Positions 1 through 11,429 of a DNA stretch of 64,000 nt are shown piece after piece. Source of the DNA: Perkinsus marinus ATCC 50983 (lineage: Eukaryota; Perkinsozoa; Perkinsida; Perkinsidae). Location of the stretch: the NCBI RefSeq assembly GCF_000006405.1, contig NW_003210321.1, positions 174,751-238,750 of the forward strand. The letters are read 5' to 3'. Position 1 is the stretch's first letter. Each line of letters starts with the position of its first letter. The notes beneath the pieces were generated by a model. It made no database searches and was not told the origin of the DNA. It saw nothing but the letters and a program-made list of their open reading frames with translations. Position numbers and translations under genes: made by a program.

Positions 1-3000
1 TTGTGGCTACCTGTGGAGCCCAACAGGTCGCGGGAGCTTCCAAGACGACACCAGTCCCCACTGGACTTGAGTGATAAGGGGCTAGGTGATATACATAGGT
101 GGGGCCGCACAGGGGCTGCCTTTTGTGAAGACAATGTGATAGAGAGGCGTACATGCGGCTGACCCACATAAGGGACTGTGTTGACTCCATAGAGGGTCCG
201 GCGGCCGTGGCTGAGGTGTCCAAGGCATTGACGGCATTGCTAAGAGGTATACACCAGGGCAATGAAGAGGTGGAGGATCGGTATAGGTAGTAAGGAGGTA
301 GGGAGGACTCGGTAGCATGATCAGTGGCTTCATATTGTAGGCTGTGGTCTCCTGTGGTAGTCTTATACCGTCAAACCCCAACATTGATTATAACATTAAC
401 ATTGAACAAGTGATTCGGCTCCTTTGGTGGTCCTCAGGTACTTGGCGGAGCTGGCTCTTGCCGCTCGGGAGGAGTTGAAGAGAGTGATGGCTGAAGAAGC
501 TCCTCGAGAGCGTGCCCGGTTAAGGAAGCTCGAGGATGAACTCAATGTAGCACGGGTGCAGCAACTGATGATGATGGGAGTTATAGTAGGCATATCACAC
601 TCAAAGAGTGGAGGAGGTTAATGAGGCTTGGGAAAAGGAGAGGAGGAAGATGGAGTAGTACCTTTGAGGGGGCGTCGGCTGGCCAGTGCTCTATACAGTG
701 CATTGACGAAGCGCCTTCAAGAGAGGCTTGCTGAATTCGGGCAGACTGGGGATGCTAGAGGGAGTAGTTAACAACATATTGGAAATGCTGTGGCTCAGCG
801 ATGACTCAGTTGACGGTGATGAGGCTTCTGAGGAGACTGCGAGGACGAATTTGGATCTGAAGTTGGAGCTTGCACGCATGCGCAAGCTACATAAGCATGC
901 TAATGAAGTAGGGGATTTTGGTAGGTTCTAGGTGCTCCTGGGGCTCACAGGTTAACGTGGGCCTACAGTTAGAGCTGGCAATTATGTCGTCCAAGGCGGC
1001 TGATCAGAATAGTGCGCTAGAGGCATGCAAGAGGTCTTTCCGGAGTATGGAGGAGACTGCTAGGATGACCTTGTAGTAGTGGCGAGGAAGGTTTGTCGTA
1101 GTTGATCCTGTGCTAGGGAGGACCTACGTGCCACTTTGGTAGTGCATCGCAGACTGGGCAAGACGCTAGAGTTGATGGAACGTAATGTTGTTCGGGGTAG
1201 GAGTGGTTCTATGGGTGGCCCTCCTCAATGGGAGGAGGCCTCGGAGAAGGGGTTGGAGGTAGAGTGAAGGAAGGACCTGTTATTGTTCATCTGTGACCGC
1301 GCGCCATGAAATAATCCATCAGTTATCGCATGTGTCCAAGTCATTGACCCACAAGTACGTCTCTCGACGCTACAGGGACGCTATTGGCTTCAAGGCGGTC
1401 GCTCCTGATGAGCTCCAGCAGAGGTGAGACCAAGGGTAGCCTCTCTCCAGTTGGCTTTCCAACTCAGGCTTATGGCGATGAAGGAGGGAGGTAGAGGCTT
1501 GTAGTAGTGGGTTGATGGCTGCGGCTGCTGGACAGTAGGTATCAGTAGTATAGTCAATGCATTCTGCCGTAAGCTGAACGACAAGCGTGGCGACTCGGTA
1601 AGGGCTGTCCCCGAGCCCTTGCCGTGGATGATGAGGAGGCCCTCTGTGAAAGCTGTAGTAGACCCTTCGTCTTCGGCTTGACCCTCGAGGGGTGGCTGTA
1701 GGTGTTTGACACCTCGCCGCCCCTCGATGAGACCATGAGTTTGGACCAGACTCGGGAGCTCAGCCATAGCCTTATGGATGGCTGGACGGTGGAGGCCCTC
1801 AGTGTTGTCGGCGACTTCTCACAGAAGACCATAGCTTTTCCTGAATACGTCTATCAGTAGCTGCTGGGACTGGTGGTCGGTGGCCGAGCTACTGGTGTAG
1901 ATTCGTCACTGCAGAGCGTCTCGGGGACCACACTGGAGTGACGGGTGAATCGATGGGGTTTGCAGAGTACCTTAGAAGGGCCGAGGTGGACAGGGGGCCT
2001 TCTCGAAGGGGAGGGATGGTCGTAGGTTTCAGTGCCATAGGAGGATGGGAGAGGTTATAGCAGCAGTAGAGAAGTACAGGGAGGAAGATTGGACTGTCGC
2101 GGCCTTGGCGATGATGGTATTTGACAGAGGAGTGGTATGGAATATCTTGCACGCATGCACAAGAAGATACTTGACGAAGTTGGAACTGATGTCTGTCTGG
2201 CGTATCACACGTGGCGGTATATGGTCCATGGAGGGCCTCATAACTCATCCACTGAGTACTTAACAATGCACCGTGTTTGGCAATGTAAGCGTGGACATCT
2301 ACGATGAGCATCTCCCAGGGTCCTTTATTCCCAGGCATTTTCCAAGCTCTACCGCTGCGCTCTCCCGACCTTCTCACTGACGTCTTCCAAGTCCTTTCGG
2401 AGCTCAGTGCAGTCCATAACGAGAGGGATAGGTTCCCTGCTGACATGCTCCTACGCCTGCTCATGGAGGAATATCTAGTAGAAATCTACACAGTGCGGCA
2501 GTGTCGATGTCATGGTCATTCAAGGTTGAACGGGACGAGCGGATGGTGAGTCTGATGGCGATGTCCGATGTAGCTCTGGAGGTGGCTCGAAGGAGCTCCC
2601 TTAGTGTTGGTCAAGTGGAGGTCTTGGTATGACCAGCGTTAAGGAATGGCAAGATTTGGCAAGATTGCAAGTTAGGTTCGAACATTCTTCCCCGCGTGCC
2701 CTATGGGGTGCAGTGCAGTGGCTATGGCCCTATCAAGAGAGGCTATGAGAGTTCATCCTGAGGGGATAGTGGACACCAACAGTCTTAGGGTCGCCGTAGG
2801 GCTGTGCGAAAAGCGCTCGCCCGCCTGTAACCCTCTGTAAGGTGGAAGAAGGCAATCTTATGTGCCATCAATTGGTTGTTCATATGTTCGTATCTGGGCA
2901 GTCATGTAAGGGCTGAGTGATGACTCGAGTGTGACACGATGTGGCAGGCTGTGTGGTGGTGTCGAAGTGGTTAGATGAGCTGATGGCTTTGGTGAGCAGG

Positions 3001-3500
3001 GCGATGGACGTCAACGAGCTGGAGGGCACTGCCTCCCGCTTGGCTCTACTGTCCTCTACGACGGCTATACACAGAGTCCTCACGTGGGCCTGATTGGTAT
3101 CTCCTGTGAGAGAATGGAGACGTATCTCAGATGTGATCCTCATGATAAGACGTCATTCTGTGGGGGTCTCCAGCAGATAGTGAAGCTGTACGCGGAGGTG
3201 TTGGTAGCAGTAATGCAGACGGGGTTGTATTTCAAGGGAGGGTAAGTCGATTTCGGAGGCCTTCCTGGAAGCTGGTGGTGGCCTCTTAGGGCTCCCTCGG
3301 ATAAGCCTGGTCTGCAGGGCTCGGGTGATGTGAAGGTGGGGAGAGTTGGGAGGCCCTTGAGGGCTCATGTGGATGGGATAGGTACTAGGCCTCACTGAGA
3401 GGGCTTTGGAGAGCATGTTGAAAGTCATGAAGCGTTTCCTCCATCATACGCTGTGAAACTAGTCTCTCGAATCTTTGATACTCGTCCTGGGTTGAGGATG
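1..3500 (+). pseudogene. Decayed coiled-coil-coding tract
   Basis: I see no intact gene here. Several plus-strand stretches read like exons of an Ala/Glu/Arg/Leu-rich coiled-coil protein: 424-618, 728-928, about 1110-1266, 1700-1850 and 2304-2500. Each ends in a stop, and I cannot join neighbours through GT-AG introns in a consistent frame. Related phrases recur (for example the codons for LELARMRK near 865 and a similar LARMHKK reading near 2140), which suggests a degenerate internally repetitive gene. Alternatives are an unresolved intron-rich gene or lineage-specific repeat DNA. Confidence 0.3.
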
Positions 3501-3549
3501 TGGGGAAGGAGTGGTATGAACAGTGATTCAGTGGTATTCTTGGTTAGCA

Positions 3550-4708
3550 ATGAACATTCCGCCACCTAGGGGGATGTTTCCGCCTCCAATGCCCCCACCG
3601 GGGCCCGGCGGATTTGTAAGTGTTGCTGCTATGTGTGTAGTTGAGCTGTTGGTGGCCTCAGATCCCTCCGCCACCCTTTATGGGCTTACCTGGTGGCTTT
3701 AACGTCGGTGGATCAGGGGTGACTCTTAACGGCGTCCCAGCAGGAGTCGTCGCACCTCAGAAGAGAAGTAATGTTTATGCAACCACCACGACTACAATTA
3801 ATTTTCAGGCAAGCATAAAGTGAAAGCCAAGGGCCAGCTACGAAGAGCCGGAGGGAAGATATGGGCCGATCCAACCCTATCAGAATGGCCCAGCGATGAT
3901 TTCCGGTAGTCCGCCGTCTTTCCTCTGTTGTGACCTCATATATTTCTTCAGGATATTCTGTGGCGACTTGGGTAACGAGGTAACGGATGAGTTGTTGTTG
4001 AGCTCCTTCAAACAGTGAGTGCCGACCCCACCTCGTCCTCTTGGGCTCAGCGAGAACCCCTCAGGTACTCTAGTTTGCAGATGGCCAAGATCGTTAGGGA
4101 TAAACGATCGGGGAAAAGCAAAGGTCTAGCGGAGCGAAGCAAGTCATGTTTGTGCATTTTTGGTATTATTCCAGGCTTTGGTTTCTTGAGCTTTCGCGAT
4201 CCCGAAGACATGATTAAGGCGTTGAAGGAGATGAACCACAAGTAGTATCCCATCGTGGAGGGATGAGTAGTATTGGGGCTTGGTGGTAGATACGTTGGTA
4301 ACAGGCCTATTACGTTGAAGAGGAGTAAGTGGAAGGATAAGAACATAGGTAGTTGCCGAGGGAGTCTGGATTGGAAAATATGCACATGAGGATTTATATG
4401 TGTTTTTGACAATATGAAAATTTGAACTACGAAATTTAGTAAAATTCTTACGACGGATAGCAATGTATGGAATCAACAAGAAATTTCCGAAATTTTCCAC
4501 CGAATTTTCGTAGTGCCACCAACCGTGTGCATACTTTTTTCCACTGGGGGTAGAGTATCGTCGTAGGGACTCTTTGTTAGATTCCGGAAGGAACAAGAAG
4601 AACCCTTTGGACTTTCACGAACTAATCCCTCAAAGATGCAAGAATCTGCAGAAGTTCAAGAAACTGAAAAAGACGCGAGCGGATGTGCCGGGTTCCATTA
4701 AGAAGTGA
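3550..4708 (+). CDS. RBM42: RBM42-like RNA-binding protein (RRM)
   Basis: Homologue of RBM42, a single-RRM protein associated with spliceosomal RNA in animals and plants. Exons: 3550-3615, 3662-3767, 3809-3905, 3952-4014, 4065-4123, 4175-4241, 4290-4348, 4554-4708; introns are 41-51 nt except the last (205 nt). The N-terminus is Pro/Gly-rich. The hallmark segment before the RRM (IWADPTLSEWPSDDFR) leads into RNP-type sequence: IFCGDLGNEVTDELL, then MAKIVRDKRSGKSKG, GFGFLSFRDPEDMIKALKEM and NRPITLKRSKWKDKN. The spliced frame stays open through a basic C-terminal tail ending in IKK. An AG lies 2 nt before the start codon, possibly a trans-splice acceptor. The last intron consists mostly of a miniature inverted-repeat element. 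Family identity is very secure; the last exon rests on frame continuity only. Confidence 0.9.
4371..4548. mobile_element. MITE-1 copy A (fold-back form), in RBM42 intron
   Basis: AT-rich 178 bp element filling most of the last RBM42 intron (4349-4553). Both ends read inward as GGAAAA(N)TATGCACA followed by a GAAAATT-rich tract, so this copy is a fold-back rather than the usual asymmetric form. The acceptor AG is only about 5-7 nt beyond the element. Confidence 0.7.
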
Positions 4709-5158
4709 CCAGCCGTATGAAGCTGTGAGGAAATATTGATATCAGCAGATCTTCGTGGTGTTGAGTTTAGTATTGATTCTGTTCTAGGGGGGAGGGGCCC
4801 TTCTCCAACTGCCTTGGAAGGATTGCCAATATTCCAACAGTTTCGGCTGGGAGAGCCGTTGAGGACGATAAGGCTGTGCTAAAGTTCCTTTGAGTTTATC
4901 AAGAGATAGTGGTGGGATCTCTAATCACCGGGTTGCCGTGTAATCTCTCAGCGGGTCGTCGACGTGAATTCAGTGAGGAGGCTGACTGACAACCAACCGG
5001 TTTGAGGTATACTCACGATGAATACGTGGAAGCATCGATGCTTGTCGCGGTCAGAATCCGTTGTAGTCTGTGTAGGAATGAGCTACTCATGTTGACGTTT
5101 GTTATCAACTTGTATTGTGTATGGTACGGGAAGGTATTCCTCCACTATAGTGTTCCTA
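4709..5158. other. Intergenic, no gene seen
   Basis: This stretch separates RBM42 from TRAPPC2. I see no convincing reading frame, RNA gene or repeat. The CTATAG at 5145-5150 just before the TRAPPC2 start could serve as a spliced-leader acceptor (inference). Confidence 0.4.
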
Positions 5159-5805
5159 ATGTCCCATCATGGCGCACCTCCGCCGCCACCGGGACGTAAT
5201 GATCGAGTGGCTGATATTAACCTCTTCATGATAGTCGATGGAAAGGACGACTTGCCACTGTAACAGACTAGCCCTGCGTCGCTCCGCCTAATACTCTTCC
5301 TAGGTACTCGGCTGATCTGAGTTCGTCTGCGGGTCGTCGCGACGATTCACCACATTTGGATGAGTTTGTGATGCACTCCTCCCTGGACGTAATTGACGAA
5401 GCGATATGGAACACGAGTGACACCTTTTTCCCAATGATCGACCGCTTCAATGACTTCCTCATATCGGCGTATGAAGCCCCTCACCGTCAACTTGTCGTGT
5501 AGTTATTCCGATTAAGGTTCGTCGGTCCCTCGAATGTACGCTTTCTACTCCTACATCGGCATACATCTATACGTTCCCCACAACAATTAGAACAGGACAC
5601 GCAAAGCATCCGAACGTTTTTTCAAGAGGTAAAACGTCCACCTCAACCGTTACACATCCACGATAATCGCCCGCAGGTTCATCTACTCTTCGTAAAGGTC
5701 CAAATGAATCCCCTGTATGGATTGAAGTGGACCGGCGGCCGACAAGTGCGGTGTAAGCACTTCGATTCTGCTGTAAAAGAGCTAGGGAAGCGACTACTGC
5801 TGTGA
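5159..5805 (+). CDS. TRAPPC2: TRAPP complex subunit 2 (sedlin)
   Basis: Small longin-fold subunit of the TRAPP tethering complex, which acts in ER-Golgi traffic. Four exons: 5159-5259, 5304-5468, 5517-5628, 5677-5805, with introns of 44, 48 and 48 nt. Diagnostic runs are INLFMIVDGKDDLPLY; LDEFVMHSSLDVIDEAIW; MIDRFNDFLISAFVG (junction of exons 2 and 3); VRFLLLH; IRTFFQEVH; and VKVQMNPLY near the end. These follow the order of sedlin. The ATG at 5159 gives about 15 extra N-terminal residues rich in Pro before the longin strand. All splice junctions keep one frame to the TGA, so the gene looks intact. Confidence 0.88.
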
Positions 5806-6437
5806 TGATTGTAAAATAAATTCGTTTCGTACATCGATACGTTGAGTTGCGAAGTTCCTTATTCTCCACTTGGAGGAGTGGGTCGCCATCACTGTGCCTC
5901 TATGAAAACATAGTGTCGGTAATTCCAAGATATTGATTTGTGAATAAACATTACAGACATTACTGGCAGATTCCGTATGAACCAAAAGAAGAGGAAGAAG
6001 ATAGTTGGAGGCCGCCAACATCCCGAAGGGTCTTAATTTGGCATTGCTGAGAAATCAAGTCGTGTCACAACGACTAAATTCATGACGTACCGATGTGGAC
6101 TATGAAAAAGCAACACAACAAACATTGATTAAGCTAAACAATAGGCAGCACGATTGCTGTAGTCAGACCAATGACCATAGCAAAGCTCGAACAGTCCAGA
6201 AGATAACTTGTAAGCCGAGCAACGTGAGCCTATGAGCGGCAGTAACAAGCATTGATCGTTAGCTTGAGCTACACACGAATTATAGGAAGTATAGATATGA
6301 TGTAAGAGTAGGGGTCGACAATGAGGACGGACCAGATATGAGCGATCCTGAGCAGTCATCGGGGAGGACGGACATAGAGCCCATCAACAGGGGAAGCAAA
6401 AATACATTGAATAAGTGGCGGTAATGATACTCAGTAT
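5806..6437. other. Intergenic, no gene seen
   Basis: Lies between TRAPPC2 (+) and the minus-strand TIR-like pseudogene, so the two genes converge here. Only short overlapping frames are present, with no recognisable motif. Confidence 0.4.
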
Positions 6438-7110
6438 TCATTTACGAAGCTTGGCATGACACCGCACTGCAATTGAGAGATTCCTCCGGTAAAGCACGAA
6501 GGTGTTGAACAATGCCAATAGAAGTATAACGATCGTGAACCAGGGATTCGACTCGGAAGAACTGCATCAATCAAAGCGGAGTCGAACAACATGATACCAC
6601 CCGTGAGCAGCACGAGGATCTCGTAGAGTACCGCGAGTGAGACTATCGAGACGGCCTCGATCCATCGGGGCTTCCTTCTCTGCTCGAAGCAAGCATAAGC
6701 CACAAAGACCAAAAGAGGCATTCGACAGAGCAGAAGAATCAGAGTTGATAGGAAACACCGGAAAGTCCTCCACCAGGGTATATCAACCGAGGGAGAACAA
6801 CAAATAGTGACCAGACCCCCGACACAAGCTATAACAAAGGGGAGAGATATGATAGCGAGGGTAAGGGAACTGACAGTCCAAGGACGACTCGTGCTATATA
6901 TTCCTTGTGACCACGGATATACTCTTCAAAGGCTTCGAGAGGACCATGCCATTTAATAATAAGGTGTCGGATGAGTACCCTATCTGCCTCAAGCAGGCAT
7001 TCACCATCCTCAACTGAAGTGAAGTGGGAAAATAGGGTTACTCGGACTCGGGAAAATGCTCGGAGTTTTCGACGAGCCATTTTCGTCCGAGCTCTCGAAA
7101 TGGGGTTTTC
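6438..7110 (-). pseudogene. Truncated, frameshifted copy of the TIR-like membrane protein
   Basis: Reading leftward, this stretch matches the C-terminal half of the intact protein at 8593-10104. A segment with CLLEADRVLIRHLIIKWHG matches its RVLRQTIARWYGS region. A hydrophobic stretch TLAIISLPFVIACV follows, then RMPLLVFVAYACFEQ and LTGGIMLFDSAL, which parallel RTPLLAFVACK and VGGGVALFDSNL. At least two frame changes are needed, near 6930 (after EEYIRG) and near 6545 (after PSRIP), with no room for introns. The N-terminal TIR-like half is absent upstream. It is therefore a 5'-truncated tandem duplicate that has decayed. Assembly indels could explain the frameshifts but not the missing half. 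Confidence 0.65.
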
Positions 7111-7139
7111 CAAGAACTGGCTCGGGACGTGAGGCATTT

Positions 7140-8592
7140 TGATAGGCCCCTAGTGTGAGGCACGGGAGCTTTTCCACCCCGACATCGAGGATTTCAGTGG
7201 GATTTGTGCTCTAGGCGAGGATAAACCGAAGGTGCTTGACTTCTTCTCCCAAGGCCTGTCCTCTCAGTAATGCCGTGAAAGTGAATCTCATGTACAACAC
7301 GTATTGAGCGTTGACTGGTCAGAATCTTCCCACGATGGTCATTTGCCTCACCTATGTCGCAGTAGCGGAGTCTGACTGTTCCACATAACGCGATAAGTTG
7401 TCCACTCAGAGAAATCAATTAAGCAACAGTTAATCATCAACACGTGCAACGTTTCCTCGGGCTACTCCATCGTTCTCGCCATCTCCAACTGTACCACACT
7501 CTCTCCTAATCTCGGTAATTACATGAGCTAGTGCTTCGGGATTAACAATCTGAGATCAGATCCGAACTTTGGAAACCAGCCAGAAGACTTCAACTCACCC
7601 GAGTTTCCAACAGTGCCACACATAGTCGTAGCTGACGAGGAGTGAGACCTGTATCGAGCAAGTCCGATATACGCTGGAGAGTCCGAAGAGTTGCTTCTCG
7701 TTGGTCTGACGGTGTAGCACTGACGGCGGACATAGAACTTGAAGTATCAAGGAATGTAGCTTGATAATGGCTCTATCAACGACGGAGGGGGATTGATGAG
7801 CTTCCAAGGAGCTCCACTCAGAGTGATACCATCCTCACGACAGACTAACCGTCTCTAGGCTGACGTCGATATCGAGAACGAACGAGCCTTCAGAGGCACC
7901 TTCAGAGCGACGCTCGTCCTTTATTGACCACAACATGTACAAGATGTGATTAGAGTACAAAGATCGTCGAGTATCATCTTCCCCAAATTCGGAGTGACCC
8001 TCTCCGTCTCGACCCGAATCGCGACAGATCTACATCGAGTACAATCACTCACACTATACACTATAAAGAGGCGAATCAGAATAGAGGAATTCACTCCCGG
8101 CCTGGCCACCTTACGCAGGTCTGAGGTGAAATGCTAGAGTCGAGTTGAAGCCTCCATACAGGCTTTGGGGCTGAATCAGATACACCCTTCCCGCAACAAA
8201 GAAGTTCATCATCCCAAATCGATGCTCCAAATAGCATACCGGCTTCGGCGTTAATTTAACGCAATCGTCAAGGGAACGAAGATACAGCGACTCGTGCAAA
8301 ATGTCGAATCATTCCGATGGTAACTGTGTGGAATGGTAGAAAATAATTGAACTATAAATGTGCAAACCTCACTGCCCAGAGGGAACGATTTTGCTTAGTT
8401 GAAAATGCTTGGCTCCGGCACCATTTCCAGCAGGAGAACGTTCTCGTCCCACCACATCGTAAGCTGCGAGCCACCACGTGCCTGGACGATCCCACATCCA
8501 CCCGAATCCGGAAGGGAGCGGAGTGATATGAGTTATTCGATGAGAAAATATAATCAATGACAGAAAACCACAAAAGCGACCAAAGAGGCTCA
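7140..8592. other. Intergenic, no gene seen
   Basis: About 1.45 kb between the pseudogene and the intact TIR-like gene. I looked on the minus strand for the missing N-terminal half of the pseudogene (a SHSW motif and a DKCCI-like motif) and did not find it. No RNA gene or repeat was recognised. Confidence 0.4.
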
Positions 8593-10104
8593 TCAAATGG
8601 AGCTTTCCGAGCTGACCGATTTCTGAGGACGTCTCCGGCGTAACCGAATCGCATGACCACGGTAAGTCCACCAGACGGCGAAGGCACAAATGAAGGCTGG
8701 GATGACGAATACCCATCCATAGGGTTCGGGAAGCTTGAGCTGTGTTGCTAGGTTCGAATCGAACAACGCAACGCCTCCTCCAACTATCTCTGCCATATCG
8801 TATACCAAACCAAAGCATATAACCACGATAACCACAGGCCAGTTGGATATTCCACGCCTCTTAGCCGAGGATGTGAGCTTGCAAGCAACAAACGCTAGCA
8901 AGGGTGTACGACAAGCCAACATAATGCATGCGATGAGCACGTCTCGAACATAGAGCAACCAGTTGTCGTTAGGAGCTATCGTAGGCGAAGATATAAGAGA
9001 GGCTATTCGTGGTGCCGAAATAATTACATAAGGGAATATCACTATTCCAAGACTTCTACCACTCAAAGACCACTCAGGAACTTGAGTGGCTCCTAGTCGT
9101 GGCCAGTTAGTCCTTAGACTATCCTCGAATTGAGCTTCCGAACCATACCATCGGGCAATGGTTTGACGCAGTACACGAGTATCTTCTGGGAGACTACACT
9201 GTGCTTCTTCAACACGGAAGGCTTCGACTTGCTTGTTGAGTTTTGCCTTCGCCGGAACAAAGCCAGATATGACTTCGAAACAGATTATTAAAGTGATTAC
9301 CACCTCTATAATGATCAGTACAACCAGAGGACCATACAGTGATAATGGGTGGATTTTAAACAAGAAATCAGTAATGATGACGGTTACCAGAAGTGCAACT
9401 TCGCAAGCAGTGACCGAAATACAAAACCGACTCTGTAGTGAAGATACTAAGATTATTGCATCCGGGCTATGTGTTCGCATGAAGGACGCCACTTCGAAGA
9501 CGCACCAGAGTCTCGAGAAGTAGTCTGGGGTCCAGAGGATCACCAGCTTATTAGAGTGATGGATAAAGACACTGATACTGCATATACCCCTTTGCTTAGC
9601 TACTGGATCATCCTGTGGTATACAACACTTATCGAGAAATACTTTCCTACTAGACTTTTTCCTCGCGAAGCGGTAACCGTACACCACTCCCAAACACATA
9701 GCGGCCACACCGATGAGCTCGACAAAGACAGAGGCCAACTCCTGGTACGAGGGTAGAAAATAAACACCAATTGAAAGAGGGAGAAGAACAGTCAGCATAG
9801 CAATATACCCCTCCCTGAGATAGACAACTGTTACCAGCGAGATGTGTTTCCATATTGGATTGCCAGCCCACGAGTGGCTGATGAAAGCATCCAAATTCTC
9901 AACGGGCTCAGACAAGTCATACATGTCCCGATGAGCTTCAGGACTACGAAATAAGGACCATCTTGATACAACGACTCCTAGAGGGACTCCTCGTAAGAGC
10001 TGTTCAGAGGTTGAAGTAGCGTCACTCATACTTCGCACCCGTAACGTATCAGACGGCAGCGGCGGCGGCGGCAGTTGTAGAGTATTTTTACGCGGAGACA
10101 TCAT
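8593..10104 (-). CDS. TIR-like multi-pass membrane protein
   Basis: Single-exon 503-residue protein, unusual in this intron-rich window. The cytosolic fold looks TIR-like: DAFISHSWAGN near residue 72, then KVFLDKCCIPQDD near 155, then a hydrophobic strand and YFSRLWCVFEVASFM near 195-210. Two membrane helices (around residues 100-145) sit between the SHSW strand and the DKCCI strand, so the domain is split by a membrane hairpin. Further helices follow in the middle and C-terminal third (for example VVLIIIEVVITLIICF and near the end WVFVIPAFICAFAVW). The tail is Arg-rich and Ser-rich. TIR-like SHSW/DK/RLWC proteins are common in alveolates; their function is mostly unknown. I see no obvious catalytic Glu context and make no NADase claim. 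Confidence 0.75.
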   Translation of the reverse strand: MMSPRKNTLQLPPPPLPSDTLRVRSMSDATSTSEQLLRGVPLGVVVSRWSLFRSPEAHRDMYDLSEPVENLDAFISHSWAGNPIWKHISLVTVVYLREGYIAMLTVLLPLSIGVYFLPSYQELASVFVELIGVAAMCLGVVYGYRFARKKSSRKVFLDKCCIPQDDPVAKQRGICSISVFIHHSNKLVILWTPDYFSRLWCVFEVASFMRTHSPDAIILVSSLQSRFCISVTACEVALLVTVIITDFLFKIHPLSLYGPLVVLIIIEVVITLIICFEVISGFVPAKAKLNKQVEAFRVEEAQCSLPEDTRVLRQTIARWYGSEAQFEDSLRTNWPRLGATQVPEWSLSGRSLGIVIFPYVIISAPRIASLISSPTIAPNDNWLLYVRDVLIACIMLACRTPLLAFVACKLTSSAKRRGISNWPVVIVVICFGLVYDMAEIVGGGVALFDSNLATQLKLPEPYGWVFVIPAFICAFAVWWTYRGHAIRLRRRRPQKSVSSESSI

Positions 10105-10554
10105 GTATTGATATTGTTATCTTGGACAAGTATTATTATCAACTAGGACAGAATAATCAACTACAGCAACAAGACTTCCAAACACTATACCGCATAAACG
10201 ACTGAGTGCATCTACCTCATCCTCATCACACAACTTGCATTGAAGTCACAACTTCTCGAAGTAGTGAGCCTACGGACTAGTTCACAAGGATAGCGCCCTC
10301 AAACGGCCGGGCTAAAAGCCGCTAACAGACACTGAACAATCAGCGCATGGAGGAACGTGCCTCAACCACTGTAACAAGCTAAAGGAGTCCCTTACAACGT
10401 AATACCATGCCAAGCAGCTTGAGTCCCCTCAAAACACGTAAGTACCACTACTACTCCTGTATGAGTGAAACTAGCGGTAGGAGCACGACGAGATTGCCTT
10501 AACTCAAATACTCAAGCCATGCGGGAATTATCCACAATATGTTGCTGATAAGCT
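10105..10554. other. Upstream region, no gene seen
   Basis: This is the 5' flank of the TIR-like gene. No coding run or element was recognised. Confidence 0.35.
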
Positions 10555-10758
10555 CTAGTTTACCATAGCGGATATAAGAATTCGGACGACAACGATGTGT
10601 ATATGAACAGAAATAATGGCATTCAGAATGCCTGTATTGTACGTAGGAGGCAACTGAGCAACAATCGCCAAGGCCAAGACTATGATCATCGCAACCAGCA
10701 ACAACAAACAACGGAGCGGCTTAATCGTGCGCTTCCGAAAGATAAGACAATCTGACAT
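10555..10758 (-). CDS. Small membrane protein, hypothetical
   Basis: A 67-residue reading with a basic start (MSDCLIFRKRTIKPLR) and one long hydrophobic helix (LLLLVAMIIVLALAIVAQL), then a second hydrophobic run ending near RILISAM. A GTAAAC donor-like sequence follows directly after the last methionine, so more exons may continue leftward past 10499. I do not recognise a family. Confidence 0.35.
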   Translation of the reverse strand: MSDCLIFRKRTIKPLRCLLLLVAMIIVLALAIVAQLPPTYNTGILNAIISVHIHIVVVRILISAMVN

Positions 10759-10875
10759 TACTCACAGCGAGCCCAAAGGCCTTCAAGCAGATGCTGACTA
10801 GTATCGATCAATGATATTATACATAAGGCGGCAAGCCAAGAATATGATGAGTTAAAAGGACACTGGAAGAATTCG

Positions 10876-11292
10876 TCATCCAGAAGCAACACACTGTTGG
10901 CTTCTGCCAAGCCGTGGGACCTCTCGTGGTGGTGCTTTCGCTCGAGCTTCCACGAAGAGGCGCTTAACCGTAGGAGCGATCTTCTTCTCCCACATTTGCT
11001 GTTCCTCGGGACTAAGTTTGGACCACTCTCGAGCCGCCGAAGTGCCGAGAGCCTCAAAGTCGATCTGCTCGTGAAATACCGACAGTCCAGTAATCCCATC
11101 CTCCTTCTCCCACACCTACACGACCATGGTTAGTCCTAAGGTAAGCAGAGGGGGACCAACCTCAGCAATGCTAGGCCACCAGGGTGCCCATTTCTCCATG
11201 GCGACAATGAAGTGATCGGATATGCAGACAGCTGGAAGGTGTCCCAAGTCCATCTGCCGCATCCTGATGAGCTTCTCGACACTAACTGGCAT
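10876..11292 (-). CDS. Hypothetical protein with HMG-box-like segment
   Basis: Two exons (11292-11161 and 11115-10876) joined by a 45 nt intron with a GTTGGT donor and GTGTAG acceptor; the frame is continuous. The encoded protein is about 123 residues. The segment REWSKLSPEEQQMWEKKI is reminiscent of helix 3 of an HMG box, but the conserved N-terminal strand and helices are not evident. Chance resemblance is possible. The start ATG is the first in frame; an upstream exon is not excluded. Confidence 0.45.
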
Positions 11293-11429
11293 GAAGCCGA
11301 ATCTCAGGACCTATCCCGGAACGAACTCCACACAATATGAGAGTCTCACTGCTTACTAGTTGCTTCAAAGAAGTGAAGCGACTAAGTGTTTTAGTTACAG
11401 CACTAACATCGTGACTGTCTCCACTGATT

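Noticed and set aside
5469-5516. An 18 nt intron in TRAPPC2
   Set aside because: Using the GTATGA donor at 5469 gives a normal 48 nt intron and reproduces the sedlin SAF segment, so the ultra-short intron is unnecessary.
8369-8818. Minus-strand 149-codon reading overlapping the TIR-like gene end
   Set aside because: It runs in another frame of the well-supported 503-residue protein and shows no domain; it is a shadow frame.
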